A stretch of DNA of 64,000 nt from the NCBI GenBank assembly GCA_030762175.1, contig CM060831.1:85216501-85280500 (forward strand), given 5' to 3'. The notes below the pieces were generated by a model. The model saw nothing but the letters and a program-made list of their open reading frames with translations, did not search any database and was not told where the DNA came from. Below are positions 44,312-55,289 of the stretch, piece after piece; position 1 is the first letter of the stretch, and each line of letters begins with the position of its first letter. The position numbers and the translations under genes are program-made. Source of the DNA: Metallyticus violacea. Its lineage: Eukaryota > Arthropoda > Insecta > Mantodea > Metallyticidae.

Positions 44312-45303
44312 TAACATTTCAACCCCCCCCCCCAACAGTTAGAAGTCTTGTATGCAAAACGGGAATAAACAGCATCCATCACTTCTTCGTCATATTTAAA
44401 TTTCCTTCCTAGAATGTACTTCTTGAGTTTTGAGAAGAGGAAATAGTCACTAGGAACTATATCTGGGCTATAGAGGGGATGGTAGACCTCCATGAAGCCA
44501 CATTTCTTCACAGCTTCCTTTGGAACAAGAGCTGTGTGCACAGGCGCGTTTCGTGAAGAAAGCGCACCCACCACTCAACTTTCCTCGCCTTTTATCTTTG
44601 ATGAAAGCACGTAGTCTGTGTAGTAGACCAGCATAGTACTCCCCGTTTACTGTGGTGTTCCTCTCTTTGAAGTCAATGAAGAGTATTCCTTCACAGTCCC
44701 AAAAGATTGTGGCCATGATCTTCTTGGTTGACTGAGTGACCTTGGCCTTTAGAGTCAGTGCTTCGCCAGGTTTACACCACTCCATTGATTCTTTTTTGGA
44801 CAAAAGGTCATAGTAAAGGACCATAATTTCATCCTCTTTAATAATGGTTTGCAGAACATCCTTCTCTCTCGTTGCGACAGAGCTCCAAAAATGCTGACAA
44901 CAGATGACTCGTTGCTGCTTTTGGACTGAGGAAAGAAGTCTAGACACCCATCTTGCACTAACCTTATTCATGTTTAAATGTTTATGAATAATTCGAAGTA
45001 CTGTTGTTTTGGAAACACCCAGTCTTGCTGCTATTTCTGTAACTTTGAGCCGCCGGTCTTCCATAATTTCTCCCTCCACAAGAGCGATGTTTTCAGGTGT
45101 GAGCACCTCCAAGGGCCGACCTGCACGCTCTTCATCTTCAATGCTTTCTCGGTCCATTCGAAAAAATTTGGCCCATTCTTTTACGGTAGAATATGAGGGG
45201 GCTGCTTCCCATATACACCGTCCAATTGCTGTTTAATTTCATTTGGAGTAAGTGCTTCTTTTATGAAGAATTTAATAACAGGTCGATACTCCATTTTGAA
45301 CAT
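44312..45303 (-). pseudogene. Mariner transposase, copy 4, broken
   Basis: From ATG at 45303 (MFKMEYRPVIKFFIKEAL) the frame is lost around 45200, then open from 45157 to 44468 for 229 codons, the longest transposase frame of this family here. It holds SIEDEERAGRPLEVL, DRRLKVTEIAARLGVS, KTTVLRIIHKHLNM and SARWVSRLLSSVQKQQ. The first Asp is present (KEDEIMVLYYD), followed by FWDCEGILFIDFKERN and GEYYAGLLHRL. After a deletion the second Asp motif is altered (RNAPVHT). The third acidic motif reads YSPDIVPSDY, in another frame. The last codons are displaced by the SINE insertion. AAG is kept at the site that is TAG in copies 1 and 3. Confidence 0.87.
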
Positions 45304-45470
45304 GTCACAAATTTTACACATAGCCTTCTCTATGCAACTATATCCGAACAACTGAACACAGTTACAGCTGCAATTATTTACTTAACAGATAATTATAACA
45401 CCGGATAAGAGTTTTGTGAAAGCGATAATCTTTATCGGCGTGTTCGAAAACTTATGGACCTACCCTCTTA

Positions 45471-45886
45471 CGTATATTTATAAAGAGCTTCTATAATGCA
45501 AGCTTAGTTAGTTAGTGGAAGTTGACATAAGGTAAAGAATAACGGACAAAGAAAATAGTATGAACTATTTTCTATACCTATTCTTCGATTTGCAAATATT
45601 GCACAATCATTAGCGATAATGCAGTTCATCGGCCGAAGCGTGGTATTAATTGGCGATCTAAATTGTTTTGTATCCTATAACAAAGAAACAACAAATAAAA
45701 TAGGATTAACAGAGAAGAATTAGTCAAGAATTTTGAATGCATTTATTGTATCTTTTTTCTGTGATTGAAAACTTTAATATGCTATTTATAGAAAAGTTTG
45801 CTTCCTGCATACAGTGATTTATGTTTGAGTGCTCCTAATAGTCTTCAATAGCTGTCACGACGCTGCTCTACTCTCACAAAGGCAGT
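45471..45886. other. Spacer, nothing recognised
   Basis: AT-rich; no features supported. Confidence 0.4.
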
Positions 45887-45975
45887 CTATTCCAGCGATC
45901 TGATGAAGCGGTGCTTGGGCAGGTATTTCCCCTGCCGTTCATTCCGCCGCTGTTCCATCACCTCCATGATGTACG
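45887..45975 (-). CDS. Candidate terminal exon of an unidentified gene
   Basis: On the minus strand, after ..TAGTAACATTAG (acceptor AG at 45976-45977), two bases of a split codon and 28 codons read YIMEVMEQRRNERQGKYLPK and HRFIRSLE, then TAG (45887-45889). About 21 of the 28 codons end in G or C in a region that is strongly AT-rich, as in the Mp20 exons. The peptide is basic, charged and free of low complexity, as expected for a real protein C-terminus. If true, the gene runs on the minus strand with earlier exons above 45977; I could not find them up to 49300, and the acceptor pyrimidine tract is weak. No family recognised. Confidence 0.45.
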
Positions 45976-48900
45976 CTAATGTTACTAATTTTAGATGCAC
46001 ACATTGTATCCTGCAATCCGAGCAGACTAGCGAGATGCTATAGGGCTGACTCACTACTTTCTATGTCGACATTTTCGGAATACGAAGTGTTTTATGCAAT
46101 ACGGTTTGTTTCTCGTTTAATAATCAGTATTCACTAGTAACCACAAGACAACAAAGAAAAATATTTGTAATTAGTAACAATAATTACGGGCATTTTGTTT
46201 GAAAAAAAGAAAACAACGAGAAAAATATTTAAAAAAAGATTTAAGAAAAATATATTAAGTTTTTTTCAAAATGTTTTTATCACATGCAACACTGTGTTCA
46301 CTGTCCTAAAAATAAACAGATGGATGGGAGATGGTTGACCTAATATTTCGCACTACTTAAAATATAACAAATTTACACCACATTTTAATAAACTGAAAAA
46401 TAAGTCAATTAAGATAAAAAAAAACTCAACACTGAAATTGAATGCTCCTAAATGTAGCTATAAGCGACCGTCGCTTCAAAATGGATCATTACGCCTTACA
46501 TACTAGTCGTGCTAATTTCAGATACAGCATGCAGCAGGGAATTTCTTTGAGCCTATAGCATGAATTATGAAAAATAAACTATTATTAACAGAATAATAAT
46601 ATAGTGCTACTTTTTCTGATACTATTATTTCGAAGATATTTAATAGATTATTTCATTACTCTATACATAGGATAAATGAAGATTTTTGCGAAATTTGACT
46701 TCATACAAGCATGACTGGCATTAGAAGAATACGATTCTATACTTTATTATTATTAACTAAATCAGATGAGATAGTCAAGAAATAGGGAGGGAGAATGGAC
46801 ACTATCAATCAATTAAAAATAAAGACATTTCCAGGTTAAGTTTTTTGCAAATGATTAGTAACAGCTGCAAGTACAAGTGGAGGTTTAAAGAAAGCAAGCA
46901 ACAGAGAAATATTGTAAAAAAATGGAGCTTAAAGATAAATAAATGTAAGTCAACATTTTTTGGTATGTAAAAAGGGAACAAACTCAACAGGGATGTTTTT
47001 TGTTCCACACAAGTGTAGGAACATTAGTACGGCACAATATTGATTATCTTTTTAATCATTTTGGAAGTCAGTTGACCCAAGCTAGTATTAGCAAAAACCA
47101 TTGGTGATGATGAGTAGGAATATGTATAAAGAAATAATAAATAAGTATTTGTGTACATGATAAAGTTAGGTTAAGTGCAAATAAAGCACGGCTTATGACT
47201 GATATTGACGTTTCCTGTTTCAAATGCATATTTCAGGCCAGCATTTTACTTAATGTATTTTTAATGTTATTGCTACATGCTACGAAAATAATTTCTTTTC
47301 GTTCTTCATTCTCTTTTAAAATAATCTCTTTTTGACGCAATTTTTCTAGCGATTTACTTATAACGAACATGATTGTCAAGCAGTATAAACAAATAAATAA
47401 ATATAAATGATCAAGAGAACTAATAAAATAAATGACAGAGCAATCGGGAAGCTCGATTCTTCTGCCATCTCTCGACGACTGAAATTGATGCTCCTAAATG
47501 TAAGGGACAGTCGTCTCAAAGTGGATTATTACGCCGGAATATCGATAAACATATAATAAAGTATTTAAATTATTATTATTATATCTGAGAAAAATACAAG
47601 ACCCATTTAGCAGGAATGACAATAATCCGTTCTGTACATTGAAAATCCCTAAAGAGTGGACATAACCTAATTCAGGTATGATGACGTATGACAAACAGCT
47701 GTTCCTTCATCTATTTATGATGTTCACTTGTAACGTTTCAGTAACAAGTGTTGCACTTCTATTGAGGAACAGAAAGTTACAAGACCATACTTTTTCAAGT
47801 ACGGAATGTATTCTTCTCCGATATAGAGAGAACATCATGGAAAGGATAAAAGGATAAAAAGGATAAAAAAGAACTTGATTTATTAATATTTGGCTGAAAC
47901 GAGTGAGTTGTTTTAGTGTATTTTTGTTTTGCTTATTATTATTAATATTATTATTATTATTACTATTATTGTTTAATTTTTACCCCTTTGTTTACATTTA
48001 TGACTGCTTAGAAGCTGCAGAATGACACACACTAGGCTACTGACTTATTTAAGACCATACAGATAGAATATCACGGCATAGTTAAGTCCCAGATAACTTG
48101 TTTTGATTGGCTGCGCAATGAAGATGCAATGCAGTCCTAGTTTACTTACAACTAGGGACAGGAATTGTATACTCTAATAATCCCTTTAGTGTGTATGCAT
48201 TTAAGCAATGAAAACTTCCATAATATACACATAAATATGTCCATATAAAAAGTATTAAGTCATCTTATTGACGTGACATAAAAATTTAACGCAATAATAT
48301 GTAATCTCTCTGTGAATAAAAATATTGTGGAAACAATATGAATTATTTAACTTTATCTTTAATTTTGAAGAATTAGGACAATTTTCCATAAAAATTAAAC
48401 TATATAAATAAATAAGGTACTTATATTTTTATTTCTGCACACTCTCAACTTTTTTTTCTCTCTTTTACGACCACGAAAAGTTTCAAGCCTTCCACAGTTA
48501 GCCTTCAGTTAACCTTCTATTGCTTTATTAGGATACTCTTATTGCGGGAAAAACTTCTTTCCCCTCACAGGAACTTAGGGGGGTATACAACAAAAGCTGC
48601 AATTTGATCTTATTTCCTAGGCATTCTGGAATGTTTCCCTGCTAAGATTTCTTTTCAATCTCACATTTGATAATATCCCTTTTTTATTTATTTTTATTTG
48701 TTTACTTTTTTTAAGAATACTATGTACTTTTTCCTTCACTACAGTGCCAGCACTTCAAGGTACCGAATTTAATTTGGAAGCTGGTTTTGAAATACATTAA
48801 CGACTGGCACAAAGTATTACTGTTGATTTTTAAAGTAGTAATAACAGAAGGAAGATGAGAAAAATGTAAAGATATGTAAGAAAGGTTCATTTCCATTTCT

Positions 48901-49301
48901 GTGTTTTTTAACATGTTGAGTAATTTTAAGTGATGAAAAATAGTTTGAATCAAATGGTATTCACTACATTCCTAACTGTTTATAAGTATAACTACCGCAC
49001 TTAGAACTCAATTGCGAGAACTCCTTAACACCCACCTTCATACCGCGAGGGAACGGCTATGACCAGATAAGGCGGGGATTCGCCGACCTATTGATTGTGT
49101 TGCGTGTGAGCTACCATCAATGTTTGAAGACTGACTCGATGGCACATATTATTTGGTAATGTCGTATTTGTATATAAAATATGAGTATAAAATAAATAAA
49201 ATAAAAATATATTTGTTTAATACACATGTAAAACAAGCAAATATGCACCATTCTTTGCAAACTGCTAAAATATTATGCGTGTTAACAAAATAAGCAATAT
49301 A
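45976..49301. other. AT-rich spacer with a pair of short dispersed repeats
   Basis: No exon seen. A block of about 65 bp occurs twice in the same orientation, at about 46430-46497 and 47478-47542 (ACTGAAATTG, ATGCTCCTAAATGTA, CGTC(G/T)C(T)TCAAA, GGAT(C/T)ATTACGCC). A short ATT microsatellite is at 47937-47970. GGATAAAA is repeated at 47844-47868. Confidence 0.5.
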
Positions 49302-50695
49302 CACTGCTTAAAAATAGTAAATGAAACATGTTTAAACCAAAGCCCCAAAATAAATATTGATATAATTAAATTTTTGACTATTATAATTACAGATTGAAGA
49401 ATTATGTAAAATTAGAAAAGGCTTTCTAACAAACTTTTGTTTCAGGATTAGAAATACGAACAAATTATTGATTTATACAGAAAACAAAGTGGAAATACAA
49501 GATTACATTGTTTAGTAATCAACGTTATCATGGTTATTTCAACACTCGGTACCTCCGTAAGCTGCGATAACTTCATAGCACGTATGTGGCATATCTTGCA
49601 CCAGCCTGCTATTAAAGATTTGTAGGATTTTCTCCCATTCTTCAGTGAGTGCGATTGTGAGTTCTCTCAGGTTCTGTGACATAGCAGGACGCTCGCGAAA
49701 TGTTTTGCCACCTTATCCCACAGATTGAGTTCAGGACAGCATGCAGGCCCGAATTTGACATTCTTGCAGGACATCTATGGTAGGATCCATATCAAAAGCA
49801 AAGGGTACGATATGTTAAAGGATAATGTGATTAATGTAAACATCATTCATGCACTGTGGGACAACAACAAGCTCTGTCCGAGACTCAATAGTAATGCCAG
49901 TCCAAACTGTGATCGAACCGCCTTCAAATCTGTCATGTTCAATAATGGTGGATGGAGCGGGACGTTCACCAGGACGTCTGCATACACGTGTACGACCATC
50001 ACAACCCGTCAAACGAAATCTTGACTCGTCTGTAAAGAGAACAGCCTCCCATTGGTGGAGTTGCGAGTTGAGATGATTCTGAGCAAATCTCAGCCTGGCG
50101 TCCTTGTGCTCTGTCAAACGAGGGGCTTGAAAGAGGATTCTAGATCTCCACCCTGAATAACTCAGTCTGTTTCTTACAGTCTGATCAGAAATCATCACTC
50201 CAGATGTTGTTCATACATTATTTTGTAGATTTGCATCTGCGCAAAGCTGATAGGACAAGATATTTGTTCTGTATCTCTGTTATCTTCTTCTTACGCGCTT
50301 GTCCGGGCCGCCCAACTGTCTCTATATATCGCCTCCAAATGCTATGGATGACAGAATGAAGAACCTAGAGACCAAGCGAATGAACTGGCCATCTTCAATT
50401 CACACAACTGCTTGGGCGACTGATGTCTCGTTGCTCTGTATCAGCTTCAGAGAACACAAAATAACAATTTCGTACCACAGATTGCTGTTAAAACGGTTTT
50501 CAAAAAAATTAGTCAAAGAGCGCTCATTCTTGAAACTTCACTAATTTATTCAGAGAAAAATTAACAAATCCTAGACCTTTATTTTAGTTTTAAACAATAT
50601 TTCAAAACATAACGTGTGACTGTCAAAAATTACATTGTATCAATATTTATTTTGGGGGTTTTTTAAACATGTGTTCCTGTAATTTTTGAGCAGTG
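49302..50695 (-). mobile_element. Tc1-family element, full ends, dead
   Basis: Left end CACTGCTTAAAAATAGTAAA and right end (other strand) CACTGCTCAAAAATTACAGG are inverted repeats. They extend at least 50 bp with gaps (both sides continue with AACATGTTTAAA.. and CCCCAAAATAAATATTGATA). TA lies directly outside both. Length about 1.39 kb. The 3' end of the transposase lies to the left. Confidence 0.9.
49530..50480 (-). pseudogene. Tc1-family transposase, internally deleted
   Basis: The N-terminal part is full of stops (ETSVAQAVV near 50430; RQLGGPDKRVRRR near 50330-50290). The frame is open from 50198 to 49815 with ISDQTVRNRLSYSGWRSR, RLRFAQNHLNSQLHQWEAV, LFTDESRFRL (first catalytic Asp) and GGSITVWTGITIE. 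The stretch that should hold the second Asp (QDNARPH type) is missing after VPFAFDMDPT. The C-terminus recovers as RERPAMSQNLRELTIALTEE and WEKILQIFNSRLVQDMPHTC in another frame. With the second Asp deleted the enzyme cannot work. Confidence 0.85.
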
Positions 50696-51470
50696 TATAT
50701 ACACTATATGCAAAATAAAATATCATTTAAATGGTTGGAAATTTAGTAATTAACTCACATAACAAGTGAACATATTTTCTGACCAGAGAAGAAATATGCA
50801 TTTGAATTAAAAGCTTTCCCCATTTATAATTCATTATTTCAAAATTTAGTTCATATTGGTTTTCGGGAAAAAATACACCCAATTTTCTTCCTCACATTTT
50901 GTATTACATTTTCGTTTTAATCGTTGTGATATCACCAGTTTCATAGTTCAAAATGGAGCTCTTTATCAGTAATAGGATGGGCCTAGTATAAAAATCATAG
51001 TTCACTGAGTCATAGGTGAAAGTAGCATCATATTACGACAAAATTAAAAATATAAAAATGCGTAAGCGAGGTTTCGCGTTAAAAGGGCATGCAGGGATGA
51101 TGAGATAACTTATTGTAAGTAAAAGCAGGAGGCGAGCTATTTATGCACGACGAGTAAAACTAATGCGTAACAATTGGGACATGTATGTGCACATATGAGT
51201 CACGAGTTATGTATAGGGACAGCAGTGTTTATGTTACCAACAAGCTGAGCCTGACGAATGCTCGCAGATATAGGTGCTACCGGGCAATGTGCCCAGCTGT
51301 TCTCTTGCCGCGCTGATTCAGCGCCGTAGGATGTTAAAACTAATAAATGTGCATTCTTTAAGTTCCGCTCTTCCTCTGCTCTCCAATGGAAAGAGAAAGC
51401 AGTGAAATCTAAGCTGTTTGTGACAAACGCAATCGCTGCAAATGATTCGTTTTTGCTGATGTTAATACCC

Positions 51471-51543
<73 letters not shown>

Positions 51544-52310
51544 TTATTTAGTGCTAAGAAATGTACAATATATAGGGTACCCTACTGAGATTTCGCCCTG
51601 CCCACTCATTCAGAGGACATCCACTTTATATACAAAAATTATTATACCATACATTTGTATAAATTTTCTTCTCTCTTCACTGACCATTTCTACTTTCCTT
51701 ATTTCGCTCTAAATAAATGATGTCAAATACTTCAAATACTTTTTCTTTAATTCCCCCCCCCCCAGAGATTAAACTGCAGGACGTTAAATGGGAGAACCGA
51801 GGGAGTCATAATGTTGTTAGCAATGACTCTATCGTGGAATATTTCATGAACCGCATGCAATGGGACATGAACTGGAAAAAGAGCTGTAAAATATTCTGTA
51901 AATATTTATCAATGTTAACTGTTTCTTAAAAAAAATAAGGTTTCTTATTCTCTGGACGTTAATGGCGAGTCATCTATCTTTTGATCATGCAGGGGTTCCT
52001 CGTGAAGCAGATCCGTTTTTGTGAACTCCATTATCTTTTGCTTTGTGAATTAACATACCCACTTAGGTTGGTCCTAAAGAAAATTAGATTAGGGTCAATT
52101 TCTCTGTCATATGCAAAATTCATTCACAAAATCTACTCCTGGATGCAGGGTCACCCGGTTTATGTTATTGCACTAATTTTATCGGGTTTTAACTTCATTA
52201 GTTTTGTAGCTGTTTGAACAGAGGAATAGGAAATTCCCATTTGCTGAGATATTTTAGGGAAATGTTCCAGAGCATGTCCAATGTTATCCAACATTTCTTC
52301 TGTGAGTACT
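50696..52310. other. AT-rich spacer with an (AAT)n microsatellite
   Basis: Nothing gene-like. A pure AAT array of about 71 bases is at 51472-51542. A C-run is near 51753-51762. Confidence 0.5.
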
Positions 52311-52607
52311 AATTACCGCCACAGGTGGCCGAAGTCGTTAAGGGGAGGACTCGTGAGCGGGAGGTCTGGGGTTTGAATCCCGCCAGGACCGTTCTCCCTG
52401 ACTGAGGTATCTTTACAGCTTTTCCTCAGTCCTCATAAATGGCAAATGCCGGGGAGGTACCCTATACTTAGGCCTGTAACGTTTCTTTCCTTAAAAATAT
52501 AAATAAATCCTTTCCCAATATATCATTTCATCTCATGTATCATCAGTGTCCATCGCCTGTGCTGCCTCTGTAGGAAAGACGGGCGTTAAATACAATTCAT
52601 TCATTTT
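52311..52607 (+). repeat. SINE2 copy, near full length, target duplication
   Basis: Head ACCGCCACAGGTGGCCGAAG, B box TGGGGTTTGAATCCCGCC, body to CATCAGTGTCCATCGCCTG and GACGGGCGTTAAATAC. TGTGAGTACT (52301-52310) and TGTGAATACT (52608-52617) are a one-mismatch 10-base duplication. Its 5' end has a few more bases than the copy at 44021. Confidence 0.93.
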
Positions 52608-52617
52608 TGTGAATACT

Positions 52618-53548
52618 GTACGTGGCTGTATACGCTTTTTATCAAGAATACTTCCCGTCTACGAAAGTTATTTACCAACCTGAGAACCGATCTTTAATTT
52701 GGAATTGAATATCAGGAAATCTCTTTTGAAACAATTTCATACATGCGTACGAATGTAAAGAAATGCTCCTTGAGGAATAGAATACAGGAATTGAGTTATA
52801 TTAACGTAATTAATATGCTGTATTACGCCGCATAATGAATACTTAATGCACTGTTACACTACGCACAAGAACACATCAGCACGTTCTTAGTGTTAAACTC
52901 GTATTGGCTTCCCTTCTGGGACCCCGGTGGACTTTCAAGCTGGGAATGAGAAGAGAACTACAGAGCTTAGTCAATTACTGCCAACTGCTCGTGGAGCGAA
53001 TGAAAAAAATCATCCAATAGAAGAAAACTGAGCTGAATTTTTTTGGCCTTCAATTAAAATTTTCCTACTTGTATTTCTCATGCAAGATTAAGTGACATAG
53101 CTTATCGACTAATTACAAGTTTGCCAGAATTATAATCTATCAAATAACAAACCAAAGGACATAATATGCTTGCTTATACGTTACAAAATGGCATATTATA
53201 TTATTCAAGAATCATCTTCTTGTGAAATACCTCTAAATCATTAGTTCAAAAGGCAATGAAGAATCGTGGTCTTTCCTAATTCCTTGAAGTGAAGGATGTT
53301 CCCTGCCACCTCAGAATATTATTATTTCTCTAAAGACACTTGTTAAGGAACATGAATATTTTGTACCTTGCTCAATTTACTTTCTGGCGACAGCACTGAC
53401 AAAATACAACCTTTCCATCCGTTTAAAAGGCGGTTCACTGTAGATACATTGATTAAGTAAAACACTACTTGATTAATTTTGTGTATCATAAAAGCACGGT
53501 GCCTGTTGAAATTATTTTGCATTTTATTGGTGTCACTGTAATAAATAA
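52618..53548. other. Spacer, nothing recognised
   Basis: No features supported. Confidence 0.4.
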
Positions 53549-53984
53549 GCTGCTGCTGCTGCTGCTGCTACTGCTACTACTACTATTACTACTATTACTA
53601 CTACTACTACTACTATTACAACTACTATTACTACTATTACTACTATAACTACTACTACTATTATTACTACTACTACTATTACTACTACTATTACTACTAC
53701 TACTGCTACTACTACTATTACTACTACTATTACTACTACTATTACTACTATTACTACTACTATTACTACTACTACTACTACTACCACTACTACTATTACT
53801 ACTACTACTACTACTACTATTACTACTATTACTACTACTACTATTACTACCACTACTACTACTACTACTATTACTACTACTACTACTACTACTACTACCA
53901 CTACTACTACTACTACTATTACTACTATTACTACTACTATTACTACTACTACTACCACTACTACTATTACTACCACTACTACCC

Positions 53985-54023
<39 letters not shown>

Positions 54024-54024
54024 T

Positions 54025-54059
<35 letters not shown>

Positions 54060-54069
54060 TTACTACTAC
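53549..54069. repeat. Second trinucleotide array, (ACT/ATT)n
   Basis: About 520 bp of TAC and TAT triplets, starting with a CTG run (53550-53571). It is the reverse-complement type of the array at 39780-42410 (AGT/AAT read on the other strand), but without a clear higher-order unit. The 147-codon Val-rich minus frame is an artefact. Confidence 0.95.
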
Positions 54070-54208
54070 TCCGTCATTTCTCTTTCACAAATTGCCAAGT
54101 AGCATACAACAAGTAGCCAATTGAAGTGATGCAAAACCTGCGTTGCGTTGCGTCCTGTCGGGTCGACTCAACAAGCGAGTCGGGTTGTTGGCAGCACCTG
54201 GCCACTAA

Positions 54209-54502
54209 ATGGCTTTATCTGCCTCTTCTGGTTGCCTGAGGTTTGTCAAGATTTTTGTTGTCGAAAGATTTAAGGGGCTAAGGGAGGGATGTAAGTGGCA
54301 CACCAGACACTTACGGGCATTTGCTGACACACGTAGTTTGGCTTGTTGGCTTCCGCGTGATGGAAAGGTGCCTGGCATGCCATCCAAGTGTCGACCACGT
54401 CCAAAGCGGTTTAAATTGAACTACGATTTCAGTGGAAACGCAGGAGTACGTCGGCTGTTTGGCGAGGTGTCAGCTGCAGTTTTGTACAATCTCATCTTGT
54501 AG
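54209..54502 (+). CDS. Hypothetical small open frame in a GC-richer island
   Basis: An ATG-started frame of 97 codons ends at TAG 54500-54502. It is basic and Cys/Arg/Lys-rich (RFVKIFVVERFKGLREG, RPRPKRFKLNYDFSGN, AGVRRLFGEVSAAVLY) with mixed codon ends, and the region 54130-54600 is clearly GC-richer than its surroundings. I recognise no domain. It could be a fragment of an unrecognised mobile element, an exon, or chance. No splice or promoter signal decides. Confidence 0.22.
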   Translation: MALSASSGCLRFVKIFVVERFKGLREGCKWHTRHLRAFADTRSLACWLPRDGKVPGMPSKCRPRPKRFKLNYDFSGNAGVRRLFGEVSAAVLYNLIL

Positions 54503-54778
54503 AATGTGCACGAATAATTTTATTACCAAGCCCTACGCTACTTTAAGCGCTATAATGTCAGTCTGGACCCAGCACCTCACCGCATTATATTGCCAAACAA
54601 TTACGTTCTAGTGCTTGATGTGCCTTATGGACATATTTCCTTATGGTGTTGAGGACTGTTCTAGGCCGGAATTTTAATGCAGAATTTGGGCCAAAAATGC
54701 TCCAAGGGCAACATTTTGTGCTTTTTTGCAAATAATTAATATGGGTCGGAGCAGTATATCCCCAAACCTCGCATCGTG

Positions 54779-54780
54779 CA

Positions 54781-54833
<53 letters not shown>

Positions 54834-54906
54834 TGTTGTTGTTGTTGTTGTTATGACCTCACGCTCACGAGTCGGTGCCTTAACGACCTCGGCAACTCGT
54901 GGCGGT
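54779..54906 (-). repeat. SINE2 head fragment fused to an (ATT)n(GTT)n microsatellite
   Basis: 54779-54852 is ATT then GTT triplets. Directly beside it, 54853-54906 read on the minus strand gives CGCCACGAGTTGCCGAGGTC and GTTAAGGCACCGACTCGTGA, the first 50 bases of SINE2. The rest of the SINE is missing, so the copy ends in the microsatellite. Confidence 0.75.
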
Positions 54907-55289
54907 GCCGGTACAATTCCCAACTTTACACTTTACACGGAGGGGAACTAGTTTATCTTGAAAATGGGGGACAACTTTGAAATTGCTGCTAAAGCTTTAG
55001 TTCCCTGAATACGCAAATGGTGCTGAAAGGCGAGTCCTTGGTTTAAGGTTACACATTACATTCTTGACAAATTCCTCCAAAGAACTACTTGCGCATTTAG
55101 GCGCAACAGCCCTGGGTTTGCTCGTCTTCGTCGTTTAGTGAGGAGAATCGCCCCACATTTTTCTCCGCTTATAAATAAGCGTCATTTGCTCTTAGCTGCT
55201 ACAAAAAAGAGCAGGGAGGCAATGGTATTTCTACATCAGCTAAACTCGTTACCGTTCCAAAAAATGAGAATTCATTGAATCGTGAGGTA
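54907..55289. other. Spacer, nothing recognised
   Basis: No features supported. Confidence 0.4.

Larger units (their letters stand above)
43915..45468 (-). mobile_element. Mariner copy 4, carrying a SINE2
   Basis: The left end keeps the inner TIR (ATAAGTTTCCGGCCTGACC from about 43915). Its outer dozen bases are replaced by an ACATACATACAT repeat. The right end reads ACTTATGGACCTACCCTCT and is followed by TA (45469-45470). It is about 1.27 kb without the SINE. The SINE2 at 44021-44301 is inside its 3' part. Confidence 0.88.
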
